A stretch of 64,000 bases of DNA from Cohnella zeiphila. GTDB lineage: Bacteria; Bacillota; Bacilli; Paenibacillales; Paenibacillaceae. Of the stretch, positions 44,906 to 53,781 are shown piece after piece. Numbering within the stretch: position 1 is the first letter of the stretch; each line of letters opens with the position of its first letter. The DNA lies in the NCBI RefSeq assembly GCF_014212055.1, contig NZ_JACJVO010000005.1, positions 124,001-188,000 of the forward strand, written 5' to 3'. A program made the translations under genes and the position numbers. Below the pieces are notes generated by a model that was not told where the DNA came from, ran no database searches, and saw only the letters and a program-made list of their open reading frames with translations.

Positions 44906-46516
44906 TTGATCAGGCTGCTGATTGTCGACGACGAGCCGTATACGGTTGACGGCTTATACGAGATGCTGGACGACCGCGCCGAGCTGGACCTCGATCTGTA
45001 CCGGGCGTACTCCCCGGAAGAGGCGATGGATTGGCTGATGCGGACGAGGATGGACATCGTGCTGAGCGACATTCGCATGCCCGGCATGTCGGGACTGGAG
45101 CTGCAGCGCCGGATCGCCGAACATTGGCCGCGCTGCAAGATCGTCTTCCTGACGGGCATCCGGGATTTGCAGATGGCTCAGCAGGCGATGCGGACGGGAT
45201 CGATCGACTATATCTTGAAAACGGAGGGGGACGAGGCCATCCTGCGCGGCATCCGCAAGGCGATGGACGAGCTGTCGCTGGAGTCGCGGAGCGAGCAGAT
45301 CATTCTGCAGGCGAAAGAGCAGATGCGTCTGGCGCTGCCGCTGCTCCACCGGGAATGGCTTGCCGCGCTGCTGGATCCGGCGGCGGGGGGCAGCCCCCAG
45401 CCGGCGAGAATGCAGGACCTTGGCATTCCGCTCGACGCCGGCGAGCCGTTGTCTCCCGTGCTGGCCCGGGTGGACCGATGGGACGAGAGTCTGAGCGGCT
45501 CGGACCGGACGCTGCTGATGTACGCCTTGCAAAATATCGCTTCGGAGCTGTTCGCGACGGTCGTCTGCTTCCCGGTTCATCTGGACGCCAATCATCTTCT
45601 TCTGCTGCTTCAGCCTGCGGCGGGGAGAAGCGAAGACGGCGTTGCGGCTGCCGCGCCGCTCAAAGCTTCGTTCGTTCAAGGCACGGTGGAATCGCTGCAG
45701 GATACGTGCGGCCGGCTGCTGGGCCTGACGCTCTCCTTCGTCAGCACGGCCTATCCGATCTGCTGGAAGGCGCTCCCCGCGGCATACGCGGACATGCGCC
45801 GCAAGCTGCTGCTCGGACTCGGCGCCGGCACCGGCATGCTGCTGACCGTCGAGCCGCATCGTCAGTCCGGCCCGGCTTCGATGCCGTCCGTCCGGACGAT
45901 GGTCAAGAAGCTGGAACGGCTGCTGGAGGAACGTCTGGAAGAGCCGTTCTCCGAGACGTTAAAGCAATTCCTGGAGGCTCCCGCGAGCCATGCCGACTAT
46001 ATGCAGGCATACTATGCGGCTGCGACGCTGCTATTGTCCGCGGCGGAAGCGGAGCTGTCTTCCGCGCAAGAGCCGCCCTTCGACGCGGAGACGCTGCTCG
46101 ATCTGCCGGCGCATCGAAGCAGGGAGCGGGCCGACCGGACCTTGCTCCTCGCCGCGGCGGCGTTGTTCGCCAAGCTTAGGGAGCTGCGGGACGAGCGGAC
46201 CCATCAAGTGCTCGACAAGCTCCATGGCTATATCCGCGAGCAGCTGGACGGCGACCTGTCGCTGACCCGGCTGGCGGAAGTGGCCAACCTGAATCCGACC
46301 TACTTGTCCGTTCTGTACAAGCAGTGCACGGGCCATAATCTGTCCGACCACATCGCTAGGCTCCGGCTGGAGAAAGCAAAGGAGCTGCTGGCGGAGACGC
46401 CGCTGAAGATCCACGAGATCGCCGAGCGCGTCGGCTTCGGCACCGCCGGCTATTTCATCCGTTTTTTCAAGAAAAGGCTGAACGTCACCCCGCAGGAATT
46501 CCGCTCGTCCCACTGA
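44906..46516 (+). CDS. YesN-type response regulator with AraC DNA-binding domain
   Basis: The TTG at 44906 is used as start: AGGAGAGG lies 7 nt upstream and the product then opens exactly at the receiver domain (LIRLLIVDDE, read as Met). The 536-residue protein has D8-D9 and phospho-acceptor D55 (DIVLSDIRMP), a long linker and a C-terminal AraC domain (LSLTRLAEVANLNPTYLSVL, IHEIAERVGFGTAGYFIRFF). It follows its kinase by 38 nt and precedes the importer it presumably activates. Confidence 0.93.
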   Translation: MIRLLIVDDEPYTVDGLYEMLDDRAELDLDLYRAYSPEEAMDWLMRTRMDIVLSDIRMPGMSGLELQRRIAEHWPRCKIVFLTGIRDLQMAQQAMRTGSIDYILKTEGDEAILRGIRKAMDELSLESRSEQIILQAKEQMRLALPLLHREWLAALLDPAAGGSPQPARMQDLGIPLDAGEPLSPVLARVDRWDESLSGSDRTLLMYALQNIASELFATVVCFPVHLDANHLLLLLQPAAGRSEDGVAAAAPLKASFVQGTVESLQDTCGRLLGLTLSFVSTAYPICWKALPAAYADMRRKLLLGLGAGTGMLLTVEPHRQSGPASMPSVRTMVKKLERLLEERLEEPFSETLKQFLEAPASHADYMQAYYAAATLLLSAAEAELSSAQEPPFDAETLLDLPAHRSRERADRTLLLAAAALFAKLRELRDERTHQVLDKLHGYIREQLDGDLSLTRLAEVANLNPTYLSVLYKQCTGHNLSDHIARLRLEKAKELLAETPLKIHEIAERVGFGTAGYFIRFFKKRLNVTPQEFRSSH

Positions 46517-46586
46517 CCCAAACAAGAGACCATGAATCCAAAGATCGGTTCATTTACGCTGATCTCCCGACTCCCTTAAGCTTAAA

Positions 46587-46600
46587 TTACAACGCTTACA
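46587..46600 (-). promoter_or_regulatory. cre-like (CcpA) site
   Basis: On the minus strand TGTAAGCGTTGTAA matches every constrained cre position but one. It lies 45 nt before the importer lipoprotein gene, where CcpA would give carbon catabolite repression. Confidence 0.6.
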
Positions 46601-46644
46601 TTGCTGTTTGTATCGCCAACCCCAATTTTTGGAGGAGGTACGGG

Positions 46645-48408
46645 ATGGTCAAATTCATGAGGGCTACCGCCATGCTGTCGCTTGTTCTCTCTGTCGTGTT
46701 CGTGGCCGCTTGCAGTTCGAACAAAGGAGGCGAAAGCGCAAGCTCCGGCTCCGCATCGCCGTCCGCAAGCTCTTCGTCGTCCGCGAGTCCTTCGTCTTCC
46801 GCCGCGGATACCGGTTCGAGCAGCCCGGAAAGCAGCAGCGCCGCTTCGGGCGACGCCGATCCGTATTTCGCCAAGTACGACCCGCCGATCGAGATTTCGA
46901 CCGTTCGCATCGTCAACGACACGGTCAAATATCCGAACGGTTCTTCGATCGACGACAACGTGTGGACGCAGACGATGCTGGAGAAGCTCGGCATCAAGAT
47001 CAAGAACCTGTGGGTCGTCAGCGGCGACCAGCCGGGCGGGCAGGGCGAGCAGAAGATGAACGTCTCGATCGCCTCCGGCGACCTGCCGGACTTCATCCCG
47101 GTCAATTCCAAGCAGCTGAAGCAGCTGCAGGAAGCGGGCGAGCTGATGGACTTGACCGACATTTACGACAAATACGCCTCCCCGTTCCTGAAGGAAATCA
47201 TGAACCAGGACGGACCGAACGCGCTGGCGTCGGCGACGTTCGACGGGAAGCTGATGGCGATTCCGAATACCGGCTCGTCGATGGACGGAGCGCCGATGAT
47301 CTGGATCCGCAGCGACTGGCTGAAGAAGCTGAACCTGCCCGAGCCGAAGACGATGCAGGACGTGCTCGCCATCTCCGAGGCGTTCACGACGAAGGATCCC
47401 GACGGCAACGGCAAAGCCGATACATACGGCATCGCGATGAACAAGGACCTGTACACCGGATTCGCCGATCTGACCGGCTTCATGAACGGGTATCACGCCT
47501 ATCCGCGGCAGTGGATCAAGGACGCGAGCGGCAATCTCGTCTACGGCAGCATCCAGCCGGAGATGAAGACGGCGCTGGCGGCGCTCCAGGATCTGTACAA
47601 GAAAGGGCAGATCGACAAGGAATTCGGCGTCAAGGACAGCGGCAAGGAGGCGGAGCTGACCGCTTCCGGCAAGCTCGGCATCGAGTTCGGAACGATGTCC
47701 AATCCGCTCTGGCCGCTCGTCGACAACCGCAAGAACGACCCGAACGCGCAATGGCAGTCGTACCCGATCGTATCGGCGGACGACCAGCCGGTCCGGGAGC
47801 AGGTCGGATTCGCCGTCGGGCAGTATTTCGCGGTCAAGAAGAACGCCAAAAACCCCGAAGCGCTGCTCAAGCTGATGAACCTGTTCGTCGAGACGGGCTG
47901 GGGGAAAACGACGACCCCCGAAAACTACGCGGCGCACTTCACGAGCGACGGGTACGAGAAATTCAAGTTCATGCCGTTCCAGGCGTGGCCGGCCCGCAAA
48001 AACCTGGATATCCATCTGCATATTTCCGACGCGATCAAGTCCGGCGACACGTCCAAGCTCAACGCCGAGGAGCAGGACAACTACTCGAAGATCAAGGCGT
48101 ACCTGGACGGCACGTCGACCGACCCGCTCGGCTGGGCTTATGAACGGGTATTCGGCACCACCGGCTCGTTCGCCGTCACCAACCAATACGTCACGAACAA
48201 TACGCTGATGATGAACGAGTTCTACGGCGCTCCGACGCCGGCCATGGTCGAGAAGGATTCGAACCTGCAGAAGCGCGAGCTCGAAGTGTTCACCAAGATC
48301 ATCATGGGCGACCCGATCGACAATTTCGACAAGTACGTGGCCGATTGGAAGAAGCTGGGCGGCGACGACATCACCAAAGAAGTGAACGACTGGGCCAAGA
48401 GCAAATAA
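46645..48408 (+). CDS. LplA-type sugar-binding lipoprotein
   Basis: This 587-residue extracellular binding protein has a lipobox (VAAC), a Ser-rich linker to about residue 70, and the fold seen in QKMNVSIASGDLPDFIPVN near 135. AGGAGG lies 8 nt upstream of the ATG. It is the first gene of a second Lpl-type importer, controlled by the two-component pair upstream and perhaps by CcpA. The ligand is unknown; a ROK kinase downstream points to a hexose-containing oligosaccharide. Confidence 0.92.
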   Translation: MVKFMRATAMLSLVLSVVFVAACSSNKGGESASSGSASPSASSSSSASPSSSAADTGSSSPESSSAASGDADPYFAKYDPPIEISTVRIVNDTVKYPNGSSIDDNVWTQTMLEKLGIKIKNLWVVSGDQPGGQGEQKMNVSIASGDLPDFIPVNSKQLKQLQEAGELMDLTDIYDKYASPFLKEIMNQDGPNALASATFDGKLMAIPNTGSSMDGAPMIWIRSDWLKKLNLPEPKTMQDVLAISEAFTTKDPDGNGKADTYGIAMNKDLYTGFADLTGFMNGYHAYPRQWIKDASGNLVYGSIQPEMKTALAALQDLYKKGQIDKEFGVKDSGKEAELTASGKLGIEFGTMSNPLWPLVDNRKNDPNAQWQSYPIVSADDQPVREQVGFAVGQYFAVKKNAKNPEALLKLMNLFVETGWGKTTTPENYAAHFTSDGYEKFKFMPFQAWPARKNLDIHLHISDAIKSGDTSKLNAEEQDNYSKIKAYLDGTSTDPLGWAYERVFGTTGSFAVTNQYVTNNTLMMNEFYGAPTPAMVEKDSNLQKRELEVFTKIIMGDPIDNFDKYVADWKKLGGDDITKEVNDWAKSK

Positions 48409-48419
48409 GCGGCCGCGCA

Positions 48420-48448
48420 GGCGGGAGAGGGTTCGGCCTTCTCCCGCC
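48420..48448 (+). other. Intercistronic stem-loop
   Basis: Perfect 9-bp arms GGCGGGAGA/TCTCCCGCC with an 11-nt loop, without a T-run, lie between the binding-protein and permease genes. Such hairpins commonly keep binding-protein mRNA more abundant than permease mRNA. Confidence 0.65.
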
Positions 48449-48504
48449 CGCACGTCCGTTCGCGATGGCCGTCCACATCCCGGAGGCGAAGGAGGACTGG
48501 CGAG

Positions 48505-49401
48505 ATGTTGAAAAACCGGAACGCGACACTTCCGCTGCATTTGATGATATGGCCGGGTCTGATTCTGATTCTGGTTTATTGCTACGGTCCGATGATCGGC
48601 TTCGTGATCGCGTTCGAGAAGTTCGTGCCGGCCCGGGGCATCTTCGGCTCGCAATGGGCCGGTCTGGACAATTTCCGTTACGTATGGGAGATGCCGGAGA
48701 CCGGACAAATCATCGGCAACACGATTTTCATCGCGCTGATGAAGATCGTGGCGGGCTTCGTCGTGCCGCTCGTCGTGGCGCTTCTGCTCAACGAAGTGCG
48801 CAAGGAGTTCATGAAGCGGACCATTCAGACGCTCGTATACCTGCCGCACTTTCTGTCCTGGATCATCCTGGGGGGCATTCTGATCGACATTTTGTCGCCG
48901 ACCAGCGGCATCGTCAACCAGTTCCTCCAATGGTTCGGGATCAAGCCGATTTATTTTCTGGGAGACAACCATTGGTTCCGATACGTGCTGGTCGCTTCCG
49001 ACACGTGGAAGGAGTTCGGCTTCAACACGATCGTTTATCTTGCGGCGTTAACCGGCATCAACCCGTCGCTGTACGAGGCGGCGATCGTCGACGGAGCGGG
49101 CCGCTGGAAGCAGACGCTTTACGTGACGATCCCCGGCATGGCGCCGATCATGATTCTGCTGTTAACTTTAAGCCTCGGAAACGTGCTGAACGCCGGCTTC
49201 GACCAGGTGTTCAATTTATATAGCCCCCAAGTGTACGAAACGGGAGACATCATCGACACGTTCGTGTACCGGATCGGCCTGGTCGATGCGCAGTACGGAG
49301 TGGCGACGGCCGTCGGGCTGTTCAAGTCGTTCGTCTCCATGATCTTTATCTCGCTCTCCTACTATATCGCTTACCGTTTCGCCAATTACCGCATTTTCTG
49401 A
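48505..49401 (+). CDS. LplB-type sugar ABC transporter permease
   Basis: This 298-residue permease has six predicted membrane segments. It opens LPLHLMIWPGLILILVYCYG and has the EAA loop EAAIVDGAGRWKQTLYVTIP. AAGGAGG lies about 9 nt before the ATG. It pairs with the permease 14 nt downstream; no dedicated ATPase gene is nearby, as usual for importers sharing MsmX. Confidence 0.93.
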   Translation: MLKNRNATLPLHLMIWPGLILILVYCYGPMIGFVIAFEKFVPARGIFGSQWAGLDNFRYVWEMPETGQIIGNTIFIALMKIVAGFVVPLVVALLLNEVRKEFMKRTIQTLVYLPHFLSWIILGGILIDILSPTSGIVNQFLQWFGIKPIYFLGDNHWFRYVLVASDTWKEFGFNTIVYLAALTGINPSLYEAAIVDGAGRWKQTLYVTIPGMAPIMILLLTLSLGNVLNAGFDQVFNLYSPQVYETGDIIDTFVYRIGLVDAQYGVATAVGLFKSFVSMIFISLSYYIAYRFANYRIF

Positions 49402-49415
49402 AAGGGACGGTGTCG

Positions 49416-50300
49416 ATGGTCGAATACGGGTCCTTCAGCCGCAAGCTGTTTATCGGCTGCAATTCGGTTTTCCTCTGTCTGCTTGCGATCGTCTGCCTGC
49501 TTCCGCTCATCCACGTGCTCGCCATTTCGTTCAGCTCCAGCGGAGCGGCCCAGGCGGGTTACGTCACGTTCTGGCCGGTGGAGTTCACGACCAGTTCCTA
49601 CGAATTCGTGCTCAAGAAACCGGAGTTTTTCCGTTCCATTCTCGTCACGCTGGAGCGGGTCGGCGTCGGGGTGTGCGTGAACATGCTCCTGACGATCCTG
49701 GTTGCTTATCCGCTGTCCAAGGACAGCCGCAAATTCAAGCCGCGCACCTTCTACGCGTGGGTGTTCGTCGTCACGATCCTGTTCAGCGGCGGCTTGATTC
49801 CGCTCTATATGACGATCAAGTACACGGGCGTTATGGATACGGTGTGGGCGCTCGTGCTGCCGGGAGCCGTTCCGGTGTTCAACGTCATCCTGCTGCTCAA
49901 CTTCTTCCGCGGCCTGCCGAAGGAACTGGAGGAGGCCGCCTTCATCGACGGAGCCGGCCACTGGACGACGCTGTGGCGCATCTTCGTTCCGCTGTCGCTG
50001 CCCGCGCTCGCGACGATTACGCTGTTCGCGACGGTGGGTCACTGGAATTCGTGGTTCGACGGCCTTATCTTTATGAACTCGCCGGAGCATTACCCGCTGC
50101 AAAGCTACTTGCAGACGGTCGTCATCAACCGCGACCTGTCGCTCGTGACGTCCGCGGATATGGCGACGCTCGCCGAAGTGAACGACCGGACGGCCAAAGC
50201 GGCGCAGATCTTCCTCGGCGCGCTGCCGATTCTGCTTGTCTACCCTTTCCTTCAGCGCTTCTTCATGAAAGGGATCGTGCTCGGCAGCGTGAAGGAATAA
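49416..50300 (+). CDS. YtcP-type sugar ABC transporter permease
   Basis: The ATG at 49416 is taken as start; a GTG two codons earlier is too close to AAAGGGA. The 294-residue product has six membrane segments, LFSGGLIPLYMTIKYTGVMD in the middle, the EAA loop EAAFIDGAGHWTTLWRIFVP, and the family C-terminus QRFFMKGIVLGSVKE. It completes the second importer. Confidence 0.93.
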   Translation: MVEYGSFSRKLFIGCNSVFLCLLAIVCLLPLIHVLAISFSSSGAAQAGYVTFWPVEFTTSSYEFVLKKPEFFRSILVTLERVGVGVCVNMLLTILVAYPLSKDSRKFKPRTFYAWVFVVTILFSGGLIPLYMTIKYTGVMDTVWALVLPGAVPVFNVILLLNFFRGLPKELEEAAFIDGAGHWTTLWRIFVPLSLPALATITLFATVGHWNSWFDGLIFMNSPEHYPLQSYLQTVVINRDLSLVTSADMATLAEVNDRTAKAAQIFLGALPILLVYPFLQRFFMKGIVLGSVKE

Positions 50301-50381
50301 ATCCTCCTCAAGATGTGATTTTTTCCGTTTTGGCGTTACAATAGAAAACGGGAAATTTACGTGTAGGAGGATTAACCGGCC

Positions 50382-51263
50382 ATGCGGATTGGTGCGATAG
50401 AGGCAGGCGGCACGAAGTTCGTCTGCGGCATCGGCAACGAGGAAGGACAAATCGAGGATCGGGTCAGCTTTCCGACGGAACAGCCGGAGCGGACGCTGGG
50501 ACAGGTCATCGACTATTTTCGGGGCAAAGGGGTAGAAGCGATCGGAGTCGGCTCGTTCGGTCCGATCAACATCGACCGCTCGAGCCCGCAATACGGCTAC
50601 GTCACGACGACCCCGAAGCCGGGCTGGACGGATTATCCGTTCCTGCCGGTGCTGAAGCAGGCGTTCGACGTGCCGATGGGATGGGACACGGACGTGAACG
50701 CGGCCGCCTTCGGCGAAGCGACCTGGGGCGCGGCGAAGGGGCTCGACAGCTGCGTTTATTATACGATCGGAACGGGCGTCGGCGTCGGCGTATACGCGGA
50801 AGGCCGAATGATTCACGGCCTGGTGCACCCGGAAGGGGGCCACGTGCTGACGAGGCGTCATCCGGACGACGCGTATGAGGGGTTCTGCCCTTATCATGGC
50901 GACTGCCTCGAAGGAATCGCCGCCGGCCCGGCGCTGGAGAAGAGATGGAAGGTCAAGGGCAGCGAGCTGGCGGAGGACCATCCGGCGTGGAGAATGGAAG
51001 CTTTCTACATCGGACAAGCTGTAGCCAATACCGTTCTGACTTTGTCGCCGAAAAAGATCATTCTGGGCGGAGGCGTCATGCATCAGATGCAGCTCTTCCC
51101 GATGATCCGCGAAGAGGTGCGGAAGAACCTGAACGGTTACGTCAGCGCTTCTGCCATTCTGCAGGAGATCGACGACTATATCGTCCCTCCGGGCCTCGGA
51201 GACAACGCCGGGCTTTGCGGCTCGCTCGCGCTGGGTCTGAACGCCCTGCGGGAACGGGCTTAA
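50382..51263 (+). CDS. ROK family sugar kinase (fructokinase-like)
   Basis: This 293-residue ROK kinase has the nucleotide motif IEAGGTKFVCGIG, the catalytic Asp in WDTDVNAAAFGEATWGA, and TIGTGVGVGV. A zinc-binding block (HPEGGHV...FCPYHGDCLEG) is typical of Bacillus ScrK/GmuE-type fructokinases. It phosphorylates a hexose, probably fructose or mannose, released from the sugar imported by the system just upstream. A TACAAT -10 box at 50337 gives it a promoter of its own. Confidence 0.92.
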   Translation: MRIGAIEAGGTKFVCGIGNEEGQIEDRVSFPTEQPERTLGQVIDYFRGKGVEAIGVGSFGPINIDRSSPQYGYVTTTPKPGWTDYPFLPVLKQAFDVPMGWDTDVNAAAFGEATWGAAKGLDSCVYYTIGTGVGVGVYAEGRMIHGLVHPEGGHVLTRRHPDDAYEGFCPYHGDCLEGIAAGPALEKRWKVKGSELAEDHPAWRMEAFYIGQAVANTVLTLSPKKIILGGGVMHQMQLFPMIREEVRKNLNGYVSASAILQEIDDYIVPPGLGDNAGLCGSLALGLNALRERA

Positions 51264-51288
51264 GCTTCGGGAACGGGGGCGGAGCAAA

Positions 51289-51852
51289 TTGAGATTTGAG
51301 ACGCTCGGCCGGCTTGACGACCGTCTCTGGCCCGCGGCGCTGGAGCTGTATCACGAAGCTTTTCCGAAAGGGAGCAAGCCCGACCGGATTATCGAAGCGA
51401 CGTTCGAGAAGGGATTCGGCCTGCTGTATGCCGGACTGGAAGAGAACGGGCGGATGGACGCGATGGCGTTCGCCGGCATCGCGCGCGAGGCGAACGCGCT
51501 GCTGATCGATTATTTGGCGGTACGCGAGGAGCTGCGGGGCCGGGGCATCGGCGCGAGATTCGTGGCGGAGATCGTCAGGGATGCGCGGGAGCGGAAGCTG
51601 GACGGGATCATCATCGAGGCCGAAGCCGATCCCGAGCCGGACAATCTCGCCCGCATTCGCTTCTGGGAGCGCTGCGGATTCACGGCGACGGAGTACGTGC
51701 ATCAGTACGTCTGGGTGCCTGAGCCGTATCGCGCGTTGTACTTATCGTTCGGCACGAACCCGAACTTTCCGACGGACGGCAAGGAACTGTTCCGGCATAT
51801 CGGCGGATTCCACTCGCTGGCGTTTCGCGGTTCCCGGCAGGATCGGCAATGA
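51289..51852 (+). CDS. GNAT family N-acetyltransferase
   Basis: This 187-residue protein starts at TTG with GGAG 5 nt upstream. The acetyl-CoA motif VREELRGRGIGARFVAEIV (Q/RxxGxG/A type) is at about 76-94 and IRFWERCGFTAT near 124. It lies 25 nt after the ROK kinase gene and is probably co-transcribed, but the acetyl acceptor cannot be told. Confidence 0.85.
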   Translation: MRFETLGRLDDRLWPAALELYHEAFPKGSKPDRIIEATFEKGFGLLYAGLEENGRMDAMAFAGIAREANALLIDYLAVREELRGRGIGARFVAEIVRDARERKLDGIIIEAEADPEPDNLARIRFWERCGFTATEYVHQYVWVPEPYRALYLSFGTNPNFPTDGKELFRHIGGFHSLAFRGSRQDRQ

Positions 51853-51976
51853 GAGAAGGTTTCCCAAAGGATACCGGGTGTTTTTAAAGTGCCTTCTTCC
51901 CGTTTGTTTTGCCAACCACTATACTTATGAAAGAAACATCAAGTAACTTATCTACTCACTTCGGGAGGTACAGGGG

Positions 51977-52525
51977 ATGGCAAGCGAAAAGCTCAAGATC
52001 GGCATTATTCTGGGCAGCACGCGTCAAGGGCGCGTCAGCCCTCAAGTCGGGGAATGGATCAAGAAGATTGCGGACGAACGCGGAGACGCGGACTACGAAA
52101 TCGTCGATATAGCGGAATACAAGCTGCCGTTCCTGGGCGAAGGCACCGGCCAAGAGCCTGGATTGGCGGCATGGAACGCCAAGATCGACAGCCTGGACGG
52201 ATTCGTATTTATCGTCCAAGAATATAATCACAGCATTACGGGCGCTTTGAAGAACGCGCTGGACTCCGCGCGCGACCCCTGGAACAACAAATCCGCCGGT
52301 ATCGTCAGCTACGGCTCGACAGGCGGAGCGCGCGCCGCCGAGCATCTGCGCGGAATTCTGGGCGAGCTTCTGGTGGCGGATGTCCGCGTCCATCCGACCT
52401 TGTCGCTCTTCACCGATTTCGAGAACTACTCGACCTTCAAGCCTGCCGAGCTGCATTTGATCAACGTCAATGCCATGCTGGATCAAGTCCTCGCATGGGG
52501 CGGCGCGCTGAAGACGCTGAGATAA
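51977..52525 (+). CDS. NADPH-dependent FMN reductase
   Basis: This is a 182-residue flavodoxin-fold reductase. LGSTRQGRVS near 12 binds the FMN phosphate, VQEYNHSITGALKNALD near 80 contains the conserved E-Y-N-H-S, and SYGSTGGARAAEHLR near 113 completes the family pattern. GGGAGG lies upstream. It converges on an HxlR regulator gene, which commonly controls this type of quinone or azo-compound reductase. Confidence 0.92.
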   Translation: MASEKLKIGIILGSTRQGRVSPQVGEWIKKIADERGDADYEIVDIAEYKLPFLGEGTGQEPGLAAWNAKIDSLDGFVFIVQEYNHSITGALKNALDSARDPWNNKSAGIVSYGSTGGARAAEHLRGILGELLVADVRVHPTLSLFTDFENYSTFKPAELHLINVNAMLDQVLAWGGALKTLR

Positions 52526-52537
52526 TCAGAGCAAAAA

Positions 52538-52567
52538 ATCCCCGCGGCGGCGGGGATTTTTCTTTTT
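52538..52567. terminator. Bidirectional terminator
   Basis: TCCCCGCC arms around a short GC loop are flanked by AAAAAA on the left and TTTTTCTTTTT on the right, so the hairpin works in both directions for the convergent FMN reductase and HxlR genes. Confidence 0.9.
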
Positions 52568-52572
52568 ACGGC

Positions 52573-52953
52573 CTATTGGACCGCGGTCGTCTCTTTCTTG
52601 AGGTTGAGCGGTTCCGCCGGGCGGTCTTCGCCGTACAGCTCTTTTAAATGCCGCTCATGAGCCGATCCCCAATCTCCCATCGTTTGGAGGAGCGGGGTCA
52701 GCCTTTGGCCGTACTCCGTAATCGAATATTCGACTTTCGGAGGGATCTCGGGATAGATCTTCCGATGTACGATATCATGGTACTCCAATTCCCTGAGCTG
52801 GGAAGTCAGCATCTTTTTGGTGATATCCGGTATGGCTTTATGAAGCTCGCTAAACCGCATCGTACCGTTGGAAAAGAGATGATACAAAATGACGGGCTTC
52901 CATTTCCCGATCAGAATCTCCAGCGCCGTCTCCGCTTTGCAATCCTCGTGCAT
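52573..52953 (-). CDS. HxlR family transcriptional regulator
   Basis: This 126-residue winged-helix protein has an N-terminal MHEDCKAETALEILIGKWKP with Cys5 placed as in the thiol-sensing YodB/HypR group. The HxlR core FSELHKAIPDITKKMLTSQL and the wing IPPKVEYSITEYGQRL follow. It may sense quinones or diamide through Cys5 and repress the FMN reductase gene opposite; this target is inferred. Confidence 0.92.
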   Translation of the reverse strand: MHEDCKAETALEILIGKWKPVILYHLFSNGTMRFSELHKAIPDITKKMLTSQLRELEYHDIVHRKIYPEIPPKVEYSITEYGQRLTPLLQTMGDWGSAHERHLKELYGEDRPAEPLNLKKETTAVQ

Positions 52954-53018
52954 TCGAATTCCTCCCTGACGAGATTCAAGGTTTCTGCTTGCATCCTATG
53001 GATCATACGGCGGGGGAA

Positions 53019-53054
53019 GCCGTTGGAACCGGTTTTCCAACGGCTTGTTTTTTC
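53019..53054 (+). terminator. Hairpin with T-run between hxlR and greA
   Basis: CCGTTGGA and TCCAACGG arms are followed by CTTGTTTTTT on the plus strand. No plus-strand gene ends just before it, so its role may be to end greA transcription from the other side or to block read-through. Confidence 0.6.
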
Positions 53055-53059
53055 GGTCG

Positions 53060-53542
53060 CTACAGCTTCGATTTGATCTCCAGCAGCTCGTATTCCACCA
53101 TGCCCGCCGGCGCGTCCACCTGGACGACGTCGCCGACCTTCTTGCCGATCAGCGCCTTGCCGAGCGGGCTTTCGTACGAAATTTTATTCTCGGCCACGTT
53201 GGCTTCCTCGGAGCCGACGATCTGATAGTCGATCTTCTCCGCGAATTCGACGTCGTTGAGGACGACGGTCGAGCCGATGTTGACCACCGACGAATCCATG
53301 TTGTTCGCATCAACGACCCGGGCGTTCCGAAGAATGCGTTCGATCGTCAGGATGCGCGTCTCCATGAACGCCTGGTCTTCCTTCGCGGAATGGTATTCGC
53401 TATTCTCCCGCAAATCTCCGTAGCTGAGCGCGATCTTGATCCGCTCGGCCAGCTCCTTGCGCTTGACGTATTTCAAATCGTCCAGCTCGGCCTCCAATTG
53501 GGCCAATCCTTCCGCGGTCAGAATCACTTCTTCGTTCGGCAC
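53060..53542 (-). CDS. greA: Transcription elongation factor GreA
   Basis: The start is taken at a GTG (MPNEEVILTAEGL) because AAAGGGAGG lies about 9 nt upstream; an ATG 24 nt earlier has no site. The 160-residue protein has the N-terminal coiled coil with the acidic tip GDLRENSEYHSAKEDQ (about 43-58) that enters the polymerase secondary channel, and the C-terminal FKBP-like domain ending SPLGKALIGKKVGDVVQV. It rescues backtracked RNA polymerase by stimulating transcript cleavage. Confidence 0.95.
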   Translation of the reverse strand: MPNEEVILTAEGLAQLEAELDDLKYVKRKELAERIKIALSYGDLRENSEYHSAKEDQAFMETRILTIERILRNARVVDANNMDSSVVNIGSTVVLNDVEFAEKIDYQIVGSEEANVAENKISYESPLGKALIGKKVGDVVQVDAPAGMVEYELLEIKSKL

Positions 53543-53781
53543 TGGTTGACAGCCTCCCTTTTGCATGTCCTCGCTTCATTCTCTCCTGATTCTGATCATG
53601 CCATAATCGCCGGGAGGTTTCAATGCGCCTGTCCGGAACGTTCGGCACAGCTTATTCGGCCGCTTTGAAGATCCGAAAACGCAAATCGAAAAAATAATTT
53701 GAAATTTTCTTCGAACCGAACCGCCCGAGGCTCCGTTAACTTGGTTTGCAAGGGAGATGAGGATCGGGAGGAGCGGGTGGA

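Noticed and set aside
46582-48972. 796-residue minus-strand open frame
   Set aside because: It is antisense to the binding-protein and permease genes. Composition and lack of motifs mark it as spurious.
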